In this document: positions 17,019 to 25,482 of the stretch, in pieces | Layout: the number at the start of each line of letters is the position of its first letter | Position numbering within the stretch: the stretch's first letter is position 1 | NCBI RefSeq assembly: GCF_032917945.1 | Contig: NZ_CP136624.1 | Location: forward strand, 5,828,001 to 5,892,000 | Direction of reading: 5' to 3' | Source: Bradyrhizobium sp. sBnM-33 | GTDB lineage: Bacteria > Pseudomonadota > Alphaproteobacteria > Rhizobiales > Xanthobacteraceae | Length of the DNA: 64,000 nucleotides | Made by a program: the position numbers and the translations under genes | The notes under the pieces: generated by a model | What the model saw: only the letters and a program-made list of their open reading frames with translations | Database searches by the model: none | What the model was told of the DNA's origin: nothing

Positions 17019-18017
17019 TCATCCACCCTCCGGCTTGATCCCAGCCGCTTTCATGATCGGCAACAGCCGCGCTTCCTCGCTGTCGCGATAGGCTGATATC
17101 TCCTGCGGCGTGGTCGGCCAGGTGGTGGCGCCTAAGTCGGCGTAGCGCTGTTTCAGCCAGGGATCGTTCAGGGCCTTTGCGGTGAGCGCGTTGATCTGGG
17201 CGACGAGGTCGCCCGGCATGTTGGCGGGGCCGATCAGCGCGGTCCATGAGGTCATCTCGTAGCCGGGCAACAGTTCGGCCATTGCGGGCACGTCGGGAAG
17301 CTCCGCGATCCGCTTCTTCGCGGTGACCGCGACCGGCCGGATCGCACCGGAGCGCACGCTCGGCAGCGAGCCCGGCAGGTTGTCGAACAACAGATCGACA
17401 TTGCCGCCGAGCAGGTCGTTCAGCGCCGGCGCGGCGCCGCGATAGGGCACGTGGCGAACCTGGACGCCGGCCATGCTGTTCAGCATCTCGCCGGAGAGAT
17501 GCAGCGTGGTGCCGAAGCCCGCGGAAGCGTAGGTGTATTTGCCCGGCTCCTTCTTGAACGCCGCGAGCAATTCCTTCAGGTCCGCGGAGAACAGGTCCTT
17601 CTTCGCGCTGAGGATGTTCGGCAATTGCCACATGCCCGAGATGAAGGTGAAATCCTCGCGCGGGCGATACGGCAGTTTCGCGTAGCTGCCGATCGCCAGC
17701 ACGTTGGACGCGATGCCGCCGAGCCCGACCGTGTAGCCGTCCGGCGGCGCTTTCGCGACCGCGTCCGCGCCCAACACGCCGCCGGCGCCGGCCTTGTTCT
17801 CGACCACGAAGGACTGGCCGGACAGGTCGCTCATCTTCTGGCAGAGCAGCCGCGAGAGCGTGTCGGTGGCGCCGCCGGCCGGAAAGCCGTTGACATATTT
17901 TACGGGCCGGAGCGGCCAGGCCTCTGCTGCGCGACCGACACGCGGCGTCAGAAATGGCGCGGCAACAAGAGAGCTGATGGTCGCGAGTGCGCGACGGCGG
18001 TCGATAGACAGCGGCAT
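17019..18017 (-). CDS. Bug/TctC-family solute-binding protein (second in window)
   Basis: About 332 residues from ATG 18017 (an ATG at 18041 adds 8 residues). The N-terminus IDRRRALATISSLVAAPFLT has a twin-arginine-like pattern, so export by Tat is possible. Family motifs are WPLRPVKYVNGFPAGGATDT, ENKAGAGGVLGADAVAKAPP and DGYTVG. It is a periplasmic carboxylate binder of unknown ligand. It is orphaned from transport subunits, like the protein at 6497-7489, from which it differs clearly in sequence. Confidence 0.92.
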   Translation of the reverse strand: MPLSIDRRRALATISSLVAAPFLTPRVGRAAEAWPLRPVKYVNGFPAGGATDTLSRLLCQKMSDLSGQSFVVENKAGAGGVLGADAVAKAPPDGYTVGLGGIASNVLAIGSYAKLPYRPREDFTFISGMWQLPNILSAKKDLFSADLKELLAAFKKEPGKYTYASAGFGTTLHLSGEMLNSMAGVQVRHVPYRGAAPALNDLLGGNVDLLFDNLPGSLPSVRSGAIRPVAVTAKKRIAELPDVPAMAELLPGYEMTSWTALIGPANMPGDLVAQINALTAKALNDPWLKQRYADLGATTWPTTPQEISAYRDSEEARLLPIMKAAGIKPEGG

Positions 18018-18202
18018 CGGTGTCCTCCCCTTTAGGCCCACGTGCCGTGTCGCAGTTTTGCTGCTGTTCTTTTCTCGTTCCCTCCGGTCTTTCGATCTCT
18101 TGACCGGAGGTGGGGCGCGTTCGGCTGACGCCAGCTTATGAGCTACGTGCGAAACTGCAAAGTGCGTTTATCGCGACAAAAAGGCTGCCGATGTAGCAAG
18201 TC

Positions 18203-18238
18203 GTAGGGCGGATGAGCGTCAGCGTAATCCGCCGCCAC
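18203..18238. repeat. Partial type A repeat
   Basis: GTAGGGCGGATGAGCGTCAG followed by CGTAATCCGCCGCC. It overlaps the 3' end of the ROK-family gene. Confidence 0.7.
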
Positions 18239-18965
18239 GTTTGCTCGCGGCTAATCGGCGTACGCCGGGCGGTTTGACCGCCCCCTTCTTCCACAGTCGA
18301 AATCCGCCCTCGAACGCGTTGGTGTTGGCGCCGAGGCGGACCTTGCGCGGCAGCTTGTCGACCTTGTCGGCGTTTCCGCCGCCCAGCATGACGTAATCCG
18401 GCTCCAGTGCCGCGAGCAGACGCTTCAGGACGTCATCGACCGCGCGTTGCCATTTCTTCCTGCCAATTCGCTTGAGGGCTGCGGCGCCGACGCATTGTTC
18501 GAACGTCTTGCCGTTGCGGTACGGCAGGTGGGCTAGCTCCATCGGTTCCAGAATGCCATCCACGATCATCGCGGAGCCAAGACCCGTTCCCAGGCCCAGG
18601 AAAAGCATCCGGCCGCCCTGGTAGCTGCCGATCGCCTGCATCAGCGCATCGTTTACGACCTTCGTCGGGCGGCCGAAGGCCTTTTCGAAATTGAAACCGG
18701 CCCACCCGAGACCGAGATTGTGAGGGTCCGACAAGGGCCGGTTGTTGACCACCGGTCCCGGATACCCGATCGAGATGACGTCATAGGACCAGTCTTTCGT
18801 CAGCGCCTTGACCTTCCTTACCATCACTTTCGCGGAAAGGTCGGGACCGGACGCAAACGCGCGCCTGGTTCGCTCTCTGTCGGTCATGACCTTCACGCGC
18901 GAACCGCCGATGTCGATCGCCAGGATCGTGTGTCGCGATGCACGCTTGCCGGTTTTCTTCACCAT
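18219..18965 (-). CDS. ROK-family sugar kinase, polyphosphate-glucokinase-like
   Basis: 248 residues from ATG 18965. The frame stays open to 19151, but that part is translated repeat DNA (copy 1 of the repeat at 19025-19133), so it is excluded. The phosphate-binding loop is AIDIGGSRVKVMTD (about residues 17-30); the second is LGLGTGLGSAMIVDG. The catalytic Asp is probably in VVNDALMQAIGS. Proteins of this type phosphorylate glucose using polyphosphate and/or ATP; the phosphoryl donor cannot be told from sequence. The basic C-terminus (RRLAASKRGGGLR) ends inside a type A repeat and may be altered by it. Confidence 0.85.
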   Translation of the reverse strand: MVKKTGKRASRHTILAIDIGGSRVKVMTDRERTRRAFASGPDLSAKVMVRKVKALTKDWSYDVISIGYPGPVVNNRPLSDPHNLGLGWAGFNFEKAFGRPTKVVNDALMQAIGSYQGGRMLFLGLGTGLGSAMIVDGILEPMELAHLPYRNGKTFEQCVGAAALKRIGRKKWQRAVDDVLKRLLAALEPDYVMLGGGNADKVDKLPRKVRLGANTNAFEGGFRLWKKGAVKPPGVRRLAASKRGGGLR

Positions 18966-19024
18966 GAATTCGCGCCGTGCGCTGCCGGACGAGCACAAGT
19001 GTAGCCGATACTCTGCCGAGTTAG

Positions 19025-19133
19025 GAAAAAAACAGCACCACAGCTTTGTTCTCCATCCGACTCCATTTTGTTCGCAAAGAACGAATCGGAATCGTGCAAA
19101 TCGGCGCGAGCTAATTCTTAACAACGCCTTTGC
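19025..19133. repeat. Copy 1 of a ~108-bp direct repeat (type D)
   Basis: Contains CCACAGCTTTGTTCTCCATC, CGACTCCATTTTGTTCG and GAACGAATCGGAATCGTGCA, then GAGCTAATTCTTAACAACG. About ten differences separate it from copy 2 at 20389-20496, in the same orientation. CGACTCCATTTTGTTC can pair partly with GAACGAATCGGAATCG. Confidence 0.85.
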
Positions 19134-19191
19134 TTCGTGCTTGCCTAGCACGGATGCCGTGCTCGACCCGTTGGCTCATCCACGCTACTGC

Positions 19192-19830
19192 TTAGCAGTC
19201 ATACCCCAGCCCCGGCCGCAGCGCTCTCATCTTCCGCGCCAGTCTTCTACTCCCCGTCTCCTCCGCCCGCGCCAACTGGTTCGCCACCGCCACATGGTCC
19301 TCATCGCTCTTGTGCTGGTTGAGCTTCAACTGCCCCTCGATCTCATCGACGACGAGATCGATGACGCGGATCGAGGCCAGCATGGTCTCGCGCTTGGTGG
19401 GCTCCATCTGCGCGAGATCCCAGGGCTGTTTCGGCAGCCGCGCCTCGGCGACCGCGAGCAGCGCGTCGCCGTGGGCGCGGTTCTCGTCGCGCTCACGCAA
19501 GTAGCCGACGCCGGCAAGATGCACGGCCTCGTAGAGCCAGGTCGAGACGTTGTCGCGCGAGGCATACCAGTCGTTGGAGACATAGGCGTCGTCGCCCGAG
19601 ACGATCAGCAGGAAGCGCCTGTCCCCGTCGGCGAGTTGAACAAGCGGATTTTTGGCCGTGAGGTGGATCTGGACGATCACGCCATCGCCGCGCTGCTGGA
19701 GCACAAACGGCACATGCGAGGCGCGCGGGCCGCGCTCGTCCGCGGCGACGATCACGCCGAACCCGCGCTCGGCCGCAAACGCCAGCGCGCGGCTCTCCTC
19801 GATGCGAAACTGGGGACGAAGAATGTGCAT
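19192..19830 (-). CDS. FMN-binding negative transcriptional regulator, PaiB-like
   Basis: 212 residues. The domain pattern follows the PaiB/FMN-binding family: VIVAADERGPRASHVPFVLQ near residues 26-45, then VQIHLTAKNPLVQLAD, LLIVSGDDAYVSNDWYAS and TWLYEAVHLAGVGYLRE. The long C-terminal helix (EDHVAVANQLARAEETGSRR) is also typical. Such proteins have a split-barrel flavin-binding fold, and some repress degradative-enzyme genes in Bacillus; in proteobacteria the role is unproven. It is divergent from csaA, 167 bases apart. Both genes lie between two direct repeats. Confidence 0.88.
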   Translation of the reverse strand: MHILRPQFRIEESRALAFAAERGFGVIVAADERGPRASHVPFVLQQRGDGVIVQIHLTAKNPLVQLADGDRRFLLIVSGDDAYVSNDWYASRDNVSTWLYEAVHLAGVGYLRERDENRAHGDALLAVAEARLPKQPWDLAQMEPTKRETMLASIRVIDLVVDEIEGQLKLNQHKSDEDHVAVANQLARAEETGSRRLARKMRALRPGLGYDC

Positions 19831-19997
19831 GGCGAAGCGCTCGCTGGAGGATGATCGGCTTTCGTTGAGGCTAGCCCATTCGGCCTGACATCACCAACCC
19901 GCCTCGAGGCGCCGGCACGTTCCAACCGCAGGGCAACTGCGATATGAGACTTCCTCACGTGTCCCTGAAATCCAACCTAGCAATCGAGCCGTACGAC

Positions 19998-20342
19998 ATG
20001 CCCCCGCTAAAGCCCCAAGCCAGCTACGACGATTTCGCCCGCCTCGATATCCGGATCGGCAAGGTCGTCGACGTGCAGCCGTTTCCCCGCGCGCGCAATC
20101 CGTCCCTCAAGGTCGGCGTCGACGTCGGTGCTGAGCGGATCATGTGGTCGAGCGCGCAAATCACGAACTACGAGCCGGCCGCCCTGCTCGGCTCGCTCGT
20201 CGTATGCGTCTGCAATCTCGGTGCAAAGAACATCGCGGGTTTTACGTCTGAACTTCTGATCCTCGGCGCGAAGGATGCAGAAGGCAATGTGATCGTGCTT
20301 GGCCCGCGCAGCGAAGTTGCGATCGGCGAGCCGATCTTTTGA
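19998..20342 (+). CDS. csaA: CsaA-like tRNA-binding-domain protein
   Basis: 114 residues from ATG 19998; an upstream ATG at 19944 adds residues not seen in the family. The OB-fold EMAP/tRNA-binding domain fills the protein: YDDFARLDIRIGKVVDVQPF near residues 10-29, then WSSAQITNYEPAALLGSLVV, VCNLGAKNIAGFTSELLILG and a GEPIF end. CsaA is a small dimeric chaperone/tRNA-binding protein implicated in secretion in Bacillus. The length is normal for CsaA (about 110). It is divergent from the FMN-binding regulator. Confidence 0.9.
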   Translation: MPPLKPQASYDDFARLDIRIGKVVDVQPFPRARNPSLKVGVDVGAERIMWSSAQITNYEPAALLGSLVVCVCNLGAKNIAGFTSELLILGAKDAEGNVIVLGPRSEVAIGEPIF

Positions 20343-20388
20343 CACCGCATGTTCCGCAGACGGATGAGATGGCGTCGGCGTCAGCAGA

Positions 20389-20496
20389 GAAAAAGCAGCG
20401 CCACAGCTTTGTTCTCCATCCGACTCCATTTTGTTCGAAAGGAACGAATCGGAATCGTACAAATCAGCGCGGGCTAATTCTTAATAACACGTTTGC
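20389..20496. repeat. Copy 2 of the ~108-bp direct repeat (type D)
   Basis: Contains CCACAGCTTTGTTCTCCATC, CGACTCCATTTTGTTCG and GAACGAATCGGAATCGTACA, then GGGCTAATTCTTAATAACAC. It lies 46 bases after csaA. See copy 1 at 19025-19133. Confidence 0.85.
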
Positions 20497-20535
20497 TATC
20501 TGTTTCGCGCGCTACGGACAGCGCGCTCATCACGA

Positions 20536-20564
20536 AAAAGCCCGCGAGGAGATCGCGGGCTTTT
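20536..20564. terminator. Hairpin terminator
   Basis: AAAAGCCCGCGA and its complement with a 5-base loop, followed by T residues. It lies between csaA (plus) and the exported protein at 20624 (minus) and may serve both. Confidence 0.85.
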
Positions 20565-20623
20565 GAAACTTGGGGCAAGGCGCTCAGCCGGCGCCAGCTC
20601 AAGCGCCGATCCAACGGCTGTGC

Positions 20624-20893
20624 TCAGCGAACGGCGCGACCGGTGGTTTCGATCTGGCCTTGTGCGGTCGTGATTCTGTTCCGCGGCGTCAGAACGCTGA
20701 GTTGAAACGGCGTGGCCGAGGTAGCGACCGGCGATGCTTCCTGGACGTTTTCAGCGCCCAGCACCTGAACCTGCACGGCCGAAACCGGAAAGCCCGCCTT
20801 TTGATAAGCCGGCAACTCGGCTGCGAGAGCGCCGGTTGCAGCCGGGAGCGCGAGCAGAGCGGCGGCAGCGATGGACAGGGAAATCTTCTTCAC
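20624..20893 (-). CDS. Small exported protein of unknown function
   Basis: 89 residues. A clear signal peptide (MKKISLSIAAAALLALPAAT, then GALA-AEL) is preceded by GGAGAG. The mature ~65 residues (FPVSAVQVQVLGAENVQEAS, then SVLTPRNRITTAQGQ) resemble short DUF4148-like or YpsA-like exported proteins of Bradyrhizobium, but I cannot assign a family. It has its own promoter region upstream and a terminator downstream, so it is probably a single-gene transcript. Confidence 0.75.
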   Translation of the reverse strand: MKKISLSIAAAALLALPAATGALAAELPAYQKAGFPVSAVQVQVLGAENVQEASPVATSATPFQLSVLTPRNRITTAQGQIETTGRAVR

Positions 20894-20949
20894 TTTAACT
20901 CTCCATAGGTAGCTTGGAATACGGACCTAATAGGCATTTTGCTGCGCTG

Positions 20950-21472
20950 CAATAGCGCACTGTTGCAATGCACACATGCGAGGATAGAATGCGGAACCGG
21001 CCGTTGGTCGCACGATCAGCCGTGAAGGTTAGGTGGATTCGCCGCGTTGGCGATGCCTTTCATCGTGAGAGCGGCGGATTACGCAGCATGAGAGGGCGGA
21101 GCTCGTGGCTTACCCCTCTCCCCAACCCTCCCCCGCAAGGGGGAGGGAGCCCGGCTTGCGTGCTCACCTCACACGACGGCGTGCTCACCTTTGTACAGCT
21201 GCTTCTTGGTCCGCACCGTCAGGGACGCAATATGGATGGGTTCCCTCTCCCCTTGCGGGAGAGGGTTAGGGAGAGGGGTGCCGCTTGCTCCGCTGCCAAT
21301 GGAGCTTACGACTCGCGCTGCGCCCTGTGATTTCCCCGGCTACGCCACGCGCGAGGAAGCAGAACGATGTTTATGGCCGGGCATAGGCGAGCGCACGCGA
21401 CGCCGTCCTTTGGACGGCTATGCCCGGCCATGACGAAAAGTAAAAGCCGTATTCAGGAACGTACCGGCAGCA
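20950..21472. other. Gene-free region with type C repeats
   Basis: About 520 bases with no convincing gene. A type C repeat pair lies at about 21110-21285: CCCCTCTCCCCAACCCTCCC / CGCAAGGGGGAGGG and CCCTCTCCCCTTGCGGGAGA / GGGTTAGGGAGAGGGG, inverted to each other. CGGCTATGCCCGGCCATGAC and its near-inverse GTTTATGGCCGGGCATAGGC flank 21370-21435. GGCGGATTACGCAGCATGAG near 21070 is a type A fragment. Confidence 0.6.
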
Positions 21473-21742
21473 TCACGCGGCCTTTGCTTCCTTCTCCGGC
21501 GGCGCGGTTTCCATTGCGCGCATGTAGAGATCGAGCAGGCTTTCGCGCTCGTCGCGCTCGTCCTGGTCCTGCTTTCGCAGCTTTATGATCTCCTTGAGGA
21601 TCTTGATATCAAACCCTTCGCCCTTGGCCTCCGAAAATACTTCCTTCTTCTGCTCGTTCAGCTCCTGCAATTCGCTGTCGATGTTCTCGATCCGCTCAAC
21701 GAAAGAACGGATCCGCCCGCCGGGAATGGTGATGTCAGACAT
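21473..21742 (-). CDS. gapR: GapR-like DUF2312 nucleoid-associated protein
   Basis: 89 residues from ATG 21742, which has AAAGAGG seven bases before it; a longer frame to 21835 has no support. SFVERIENIDSELQELNEQK near residues 12-31 and FDIKILKEIIKLRKQDQDER near 43-62 are the hallmark helices of DUF2312. In Caulobacter GapR binds overtwisted AT-rich DNA ahead of replication and transcription. The C-terminus is short and Ala/Lys-rich. It is divergent from pdxY with 110 bases between. Confidence 0.93.
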   Translation of the reverse strand: MSDITIPGGRIRSFVERIENIDSELQELNEQKKEVFSEAKGEGFDIKILKEIIKLRKQDQDERDERESLLDLYMRAMETAPPEKEAKAA

Positions 21743-21852
21743 GGTGCCTCTTTGTTGAATAGGATCGTGAAAATGCCCGCAAACAAATAACCAATGTGTT
21801 AACCTCGGCAGGTTCCCGCCCCGGCAATTCGGCATTTCCCAGACTTATCCGC

Positions 21853-22698
21853 ATGAACGTGATTTCGATTCAGTCGCAGGTCGCTTTCGGCCATGTCGGC
21901 AATAGCGCCGCGGTGTTTCCGATGCAGATGCACGGCATCGACGTGGTCGCGGTGCCAACCACGCTGCTCAGCAACCGGCCGGGTTATCCGACCCTCCGTG
22001 GCCGCGTGCTCGATGCGGCGCTGGTTGCCGATCTCCTGCGCGGCATCGAGGAGCGCGGCGCGGTAGATAGCGCACACATGATTTTATCGGGCTATCTCGG
22101 CTCGGCCGACAACGCCAACGTGGTCGCGGAGTTTGTCGCGCGCGCCAAGGCGAAGAATCCCGCGCTGCACTATTGCTGCGATCCTGTGCTCGGGGATCGC
22201 GACCGCGGCCTGTTCGTTCACGCCGACATCCCGCCGCTCGTGCGCGATCTTCTGTGTCCGCTCGCCGACATCATCACGCCCAATCATTTCGAGTTCGAAT
22301 GGCTGTGCGGAACGAAGGCCGCAACGATCGATCAGGTGCTGAAGGCAGCGCGCGCGTTCATGGCGCGCGGCACGGTCGTCGTCACCAGCGCCGAGTTGGC
22401 CGATACGCCGGAAGGCGAGATCGAGACGCTGGCCGTCGAGCCCGCGCTAGCCTTTCGCGTCCGCACGCCAAAGCTTCCGATCAGCCCGAACGGCACCGGT
22501 GATCTCTTTGCCGCGCTGTTGGTTGCTGCCCGCGTCCGCGGCGCCGACACGCCGGAAGCGCTCAGCCACGCAGCGTCTGCCATCTTCGCGGTACTGGAAC
22601 GCACCGCAGCCCGTGCGACCGAGGAAATGCGCATCGTCGAGAGCGCGGAGTGGCTGACGCATCCGCAGCGCAAGTTCGAGGCCCGTAGTGCAGATTAG
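21853..22698 (+). CDS. pdxY: Pyridoxal kinase PdxY
   Basis: 281 residues from ATG 21853 (MNVISIQSQVAFGHVGNSAA), typical of PdxY/PdxK. Further landmarks are QMHGIDVVAVPTTLLSN, GYLGSADNA, CDPVLGDRDRGLFV, ITPNHFEFEWLCG and the anion hole/catalytic loop ISPNGTGDLFAALL, with the catalytic Asp in GTGD. It phosphorylates pyridoxal in the B6 salvage pathway in the cytoplasm. The 3' end runs into a type A repeat, so the last few residues (KFEARSAD) may be repeat-influenced. It is not in an operon. Confidence 0.95.
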   Translation: MNVISIQSQVAFGHVGNSAAVFPMQMHGIDVVAVPTTLLSNRPGYPTLRGRVLDAALVADLLRGIEERGAVDSAHMILSGYLGSADNANVVAEFVARAKAKNPALHYCCDPVLGDRDRGLFVHADIPPLVRDLLCPLADIITPNHFEFEWLCGTKAATIDQVLKAARAFMARGTVVVTSAELADTPEGEIETLAVEPALAFRVRTPKLPISPNGTGDLFAALLVAARVRGADTPEALSHAASAIFAVLERTAARATEEMRIVESAEWLTHPQRKFEARSAD

Positions 22699-22770
22699 CC
22701 GGAGCGTAATCCGCCGTTCATCCCTGCCAGATCGGCGGATTACGCTTGCGCTAATCCGCCCTACCGCTAC
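22688..22770. repeat. Type A palindromic repeat
   Basis: GCAGATTAGCCGGAGCGTAA followed by TCCGCCG, then the inverted arm GGCGGATTACGCTTGCGCTA followed by ATCCGCCCTAC. It lies between convergent pdxY and the RlpA gene. Confidence 0.85.
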
Positions 22771-23351
22771 TCCACGACATCGAGTTTGACCTTTGCAACA
22801 CCCTTCCCCACCATTCCCAGCGCGTCGGCCGCGGAATAGGAGACGTCTACAACGCGCCCCTGAACATAGGGACCTCGGTCGTTGACCCGTACCGTCACCG
22901 ACCGGCCGCTCGTGAGGTTTGTCACGCGCAACTTGGTGCCGAAGGGTAGCGTTGGATGGGCGGCGGTCATTTCGAGCGTGTTGAACTTTTCGCCGCTCGC
23001 TGTCTTCGTTCCCTCCGTGTAGAAGCTGGCAATCCCATGCAAGGCCGGCTTGACGCGGCCTGCAGCCTTGCGCGACGCGGTGTGTTTTCTCACTGCGGCT
23101 ACCCGCCTTTTCATCATGGATGATGTCGTTCGATCCTGATCCAGAGACGCCTGACGGCTGGCGCGAAGTTCTGATTTTTGCGTGACGACCGAGGACTGCG
23201 CGCAGGCGGCGAGCGATGCCGCTCCCAGCATGGCGGCAAGCAGCCGTATGAATTTTCCCGCGGGCGCGGCCGTGATTAGTGGCGCTTTAAATTGAGTACG
23301 GCCTGACCTGGCGTCGACGCACGAAATACTGGTGCAGCCAATGGAAGACAT
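22767..23351 (-). CDS. RlpA-like septal-ring lytic transglycosylase lipoprotein
   Basis: 194 residues as drawn. A lipoprotein signal lies at about 31-50 (FIRLLAAMLGAASLAAC), so the true start may be further in (around 23270). The double-psi beta-barrel is at about 105-190: GIASFYTEGTKTASGEKFNT, then AAHPTLPFGTKLRVTNL, SVTVRVNDRGPYVQGRVVDV and SYSAADALGM. The catalytic-type Asp of RVNDRGP is present. No SPOR domain follows, so it is the short RlpA form. It is expected at the outer membrane, acting on denuded glycan at division sites. Confidence 0.9.
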   Translation of the reverse strand: MSSIGCTSISCVDARSGRTQFKAPLITAAPAGKFIRLLAAMLGAASLAACAQSSVVTQKSELRASRQASLDQDRTTSSMMKRRVAAVRKHTASRKAAGRVKPALHGIASFYTEGTKTASGEKFNTLEMTAAHPTLPFGTKLRVTNLTSGRSVTVRVNDRGPYVQGRVVDVSYSAADALGMVGKGVAKVKLDVVE

Positions 23352-23598
23352 GTTGCAATCCCCCGCTCGCGCCCCAGCCCAAGCCGAAAACCAACACGCG
23401 GCAATCGCGGGCCCGAATCCGGGCGGAAGCGTGGCCGGACGCGATCAGGCATTGCTCCCTCAGCGCAATTCGGTTCGAGTGTGGTGATTGTGTCACAGAA
23501 AATCGCCCGGATGAGCCAACGGGTCGAGGCCAGCCCCGGAATTGCGGCATCTGCTTGGATCAGCTACTCGAACCGCATCAGCCGATCAGGAGACAATC

Positions 23599-24510
23599 AT
23601 GAAAGTCGCAGTCGTCGGTGCCGGAGCGGTCGGATGCTATTACGGGGGATTGCTGCTCAAAGCCGGACATGACGTGACGTTTATCGGCCGGCAGCCGCAT
23701 GTCGACGCCATCAACGCCCATGGCCTGCTGCTCGACACCAAGAGTTTTAGGGAATACCTGCCCGCCAAAGCCGCGACCGACACGACGGCCCTCGCCGCAC
23801 CCGATCTGGTGCTGGTCTGCGTGAAATCGGCCGATACCGAAGCCGCCGGACGCTCGCTCGTCGGACACCTGCGGCCGGACACATCCGTGCTCAGCCTGCA
23901 GAACGGCGTCGACAATGCGCAGCGTCTTTCTGCCGTCACCGGCCACGCCGTCATTCCTGTCGTCGTTTATGTCGGCAGCGAGATGGCCGGACCCGGCCAC
24001 GTCAGGCATCACGGCGGCGGCGACCTCGCCATCGGCCCCTCGGCCGCGAGCGCAGGGCTGGCCGAGATGCTTCAGGCCACCGGCGTCCGCATCACCATCG
24101 CCAACGATATCGACCAAACGCTCTGGAGCAAGCTGATCATCAACTGCGCCTTCAACGCGCTGTCTGCGGTGGCCGGCATTTCCTACGGACCGATGCTGGA
24201 CGTCGCAGGCACGCGGGATGTCGTCACAAGCGCGGTGCAGGAAGCGATATCCGTCGCTCGCACAAGCGGCGTCTCGATAGCAGACGACCTCATCGAGCAT
24301 ATCCTGAACATCCCCACCATGATGCCGAACCAGATGTCCTCCACCGCGCAGGATCTCGCCCGCGGCAAGCCCAGCGAGATCGACTTTCTCAACGGCTATG
24401 TGGTGCGCAAGGGCGCCGAGCTCGGCATCGCGACGCCGACCAATCAGGCCCTGCAGGTGATGGTGAAGCTCGCGGAGCGCGGTAAGGAGATATCGCGCCA
24501 ACGGCAGTAG
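23599..24510 (+). CDS. 2-dehydropantoate 2-reductase family oxidoreductase (PanE/ApbA)
   Basis: 303 residues from ATG 23599, with CAGGAGAC upstream. The N-terminal Rossmann motif is VVGAGAVGCYYGGLLLKAGH. The active-site region has LVCVKSADTE, LSLQNGVDN and the C-domain lysine in DQTLWSKLIINCAFNALSAV, then GKPSEIDFLNGYVVRKGAEL, with the conserved Glu and Asn for ketopantoate. It reduces ketopantoate to pantoate in coenzyme A synthesis. Alphaproteobacteria often carry several paralogues with other substrates, so the exact substrate is unsure. A type B repeat fragment (CCCGGATGAGCCAACGGGTC) lies upstream at about 23506. Confidence 0.93.
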   Translation: MKVAVVGAGAVGCYYGGLLLKAGHDVTFIGRQPHVDAINAHGLLLDTKSFREYLPAKAATDTTALAAPDLVLVCVKSADTEAAGRSLVGHLRPDTSVLSLQNGVDNAQRLSAVTGHAVIPVVVYVGSEMAGPGHVRHHGGGDLAIGPSAASAGLAEMLQATGVRITIANDIDQTLWSKLIINCAFNALSAVAGISYGPMLDVAGTRDVVTSAVQEAISVARTSGVSIADDLIEHILNIPTMMPNQMSSTAQDLARGKPSEIDFLNGYVVRKGAELGIATPTNQALQVMVKLAERGKEISRQRQ

Positions 24511-24545
24511 CGGGCTACATGACGCGCATACTGGTCCGCGCTTTC

Positions 24546-24752
24546 TCACCCACCCATCACATTCCCCCATCCATCGAACACATATTCCCGCCACGCCACC
24601 GTGCCGTCGTCGCGCGCGCGGCTGGAGCGGCGGAAGTCGTCGGCCTCATCGCCGATCCAGGTGATGATCTGGTCGCTCGCACGGTCGTGCAGGACGGCGG
24701 GCTCGGATGGATTGAAGCCCGTCATGGGGTGCATCGTCGGATGTTCCGTCAT
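24546..24752 (-). CDS. Small conserved hypothetical protein
   Basis: 68 residues from ATG 24752. The longer frame to 24974 is antisense to the zinc-ribbon gene and is not used. The sequence is acidic and coherent (HPMTGFNPSEPAVLHDRASD, QIITWIGDEADDFRRSSRAR, DDGTVAWREYVFDGWGN). There is no signal peptide or membrane segment. Conserved-looking Trp residues occur at three places. It is divergent from the zinc-ribbon gene, 94 bases apart. The family is not recognised. Confidence 0.6.
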   Translation of the reverse strand: MTEHPTMHPMTGFNPSEPAVLHDRASDQIITWIGDEADDFRRSSRARDDGTVAWREYVFDGWGNVMGG

Positions 24753-24846
24753 GCCATGCCAACGCTTTCGCAGCGGCGAAGGTTGCGCATCTCTCGCAAC
24801 CTCCTCCCCGCAACGGCGTTGTCGCAAATCTCTTGAGGCACGCACC

Positions 24847-25071
24847 ATGCGGAACAAAGCGCAAAATTCGCAAAGCACAAAAAAGCGCTCGAACGCCCAG
24901 ATGCAGGCGGCGAATTCAATGCTCAATCCCGGCGATGAAGCAGCTCCCGGAACGCCTGGCACCGGCGACGACATCTGCCCCGAATGTCATGGCAAGGGCC
25001 GCATCGGCGGCGCTCCCTGCCCGAACTGCGGGGGCGGCGGAGTGATCACCCGCGCAATCGGCGGCGCGTGA
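24847..25071 (+). CDS. Small zinc-ribbon protein, DnaJ-like CxxCxGxG
   Basis: 74 residues from ATG 24847. The first 45 are polar and Asn/Ser/Gln-rich. The C-terminus carries CPECHGKGRIGGAPCPNCGG, two CxxC knuckles of the DnaJ central-domain type, which together bind one zinc. There is no J domain or membrane segment. It may act as a redox- or metal-linked accessory protein; this is inferred from the motif only. A type A repeat follows the stop. Confidence 0.75.
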   Translation: MRNKAQNSQSTKKRSNAQMQAANSMLNPGDEAAPGTPGTGDDICPECHGKGRIGGAPCPNCGGGGVITRAIGGA

Positions 25072-25095
25072 ACGCGCGTATGCCATCTCTAGAGC

Positions 25096-25175
25096 GTAGG
25101 GCGGATTAGCCGAAGGCGTAACCCGCCGCTGGTTCGCGACCGATCGGCGGATTACGCTTCGCTGATCCGCCCTAC
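25096..25175. repeat. Type A palindromic repeat
   Basis: GTAGGGCGGATTAGCCGAAG followed by GCGTAACCCGCCGC, then the inverted arm GGCGGATTACGCTTCGCTGA followed by TCCGCCCTACG. Confidence 0.85.
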
Positions 25176-25182
25176 GTACCGT

Positions 25183-25368
25183 TTACGCGGTCCGCTTCTC
25201 GAGAATTTTCCGGAAATCCGTTGCCAGGCTCGCGTAGTAGCCGGCCAGCCCCTCGTAGAAGGCCTGCTGTGCCTTGTCCGTGGCCTCCTTGGCCTTTGCT
25301 TCGCACTTGCCAGCCCGGCTCTCGTACTTCTCCACCTTGGTCTGAAGTTCAGCCACTACCATCGTCAT
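25183..25368 (-). CDS. Small helical protein
   Basis: 61 residues from ATG 25368 (MTMVVAELQTKVEKYESRAG); an ATG 18 bases upstream is possible. The whole sequence is one or two amphipathic helices (KCEAKAKEATDKAQQAFYEG, then LAGYYASLATDFRKILEKR). It has one Cys and no membrane segment, and is probably a soluble helical hairpin. Short proteins of this type are common in Bradyrhizobium without a known role. The start is preceded by GGGGAG. Confidence 0.65.
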   Translation of the reverse strand: MTMVVAELQTKVEKYESRAGKCEAKAKEATDKAQQAFYEGLAGYYASLATDFRKILEKRTA

Positions 25369-25482
25369 TACTCCCCGCCACCACACATGCTCATGATGCT
25401 ATGCCGGCAAAAGTCGAAAAGATGGCCACGTCGGGGAGATTTCGCAGCGTTGCCGTGAGCAAGCGATGGCGGCGCGCGCGGC

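Noticed and set aside
18966..19151. N-terminal extension of the ROK kinase frame
   Set aside because: The extra 62 codons are translated type D repeat DNA; the kinase begins naturally at ATG 18965.
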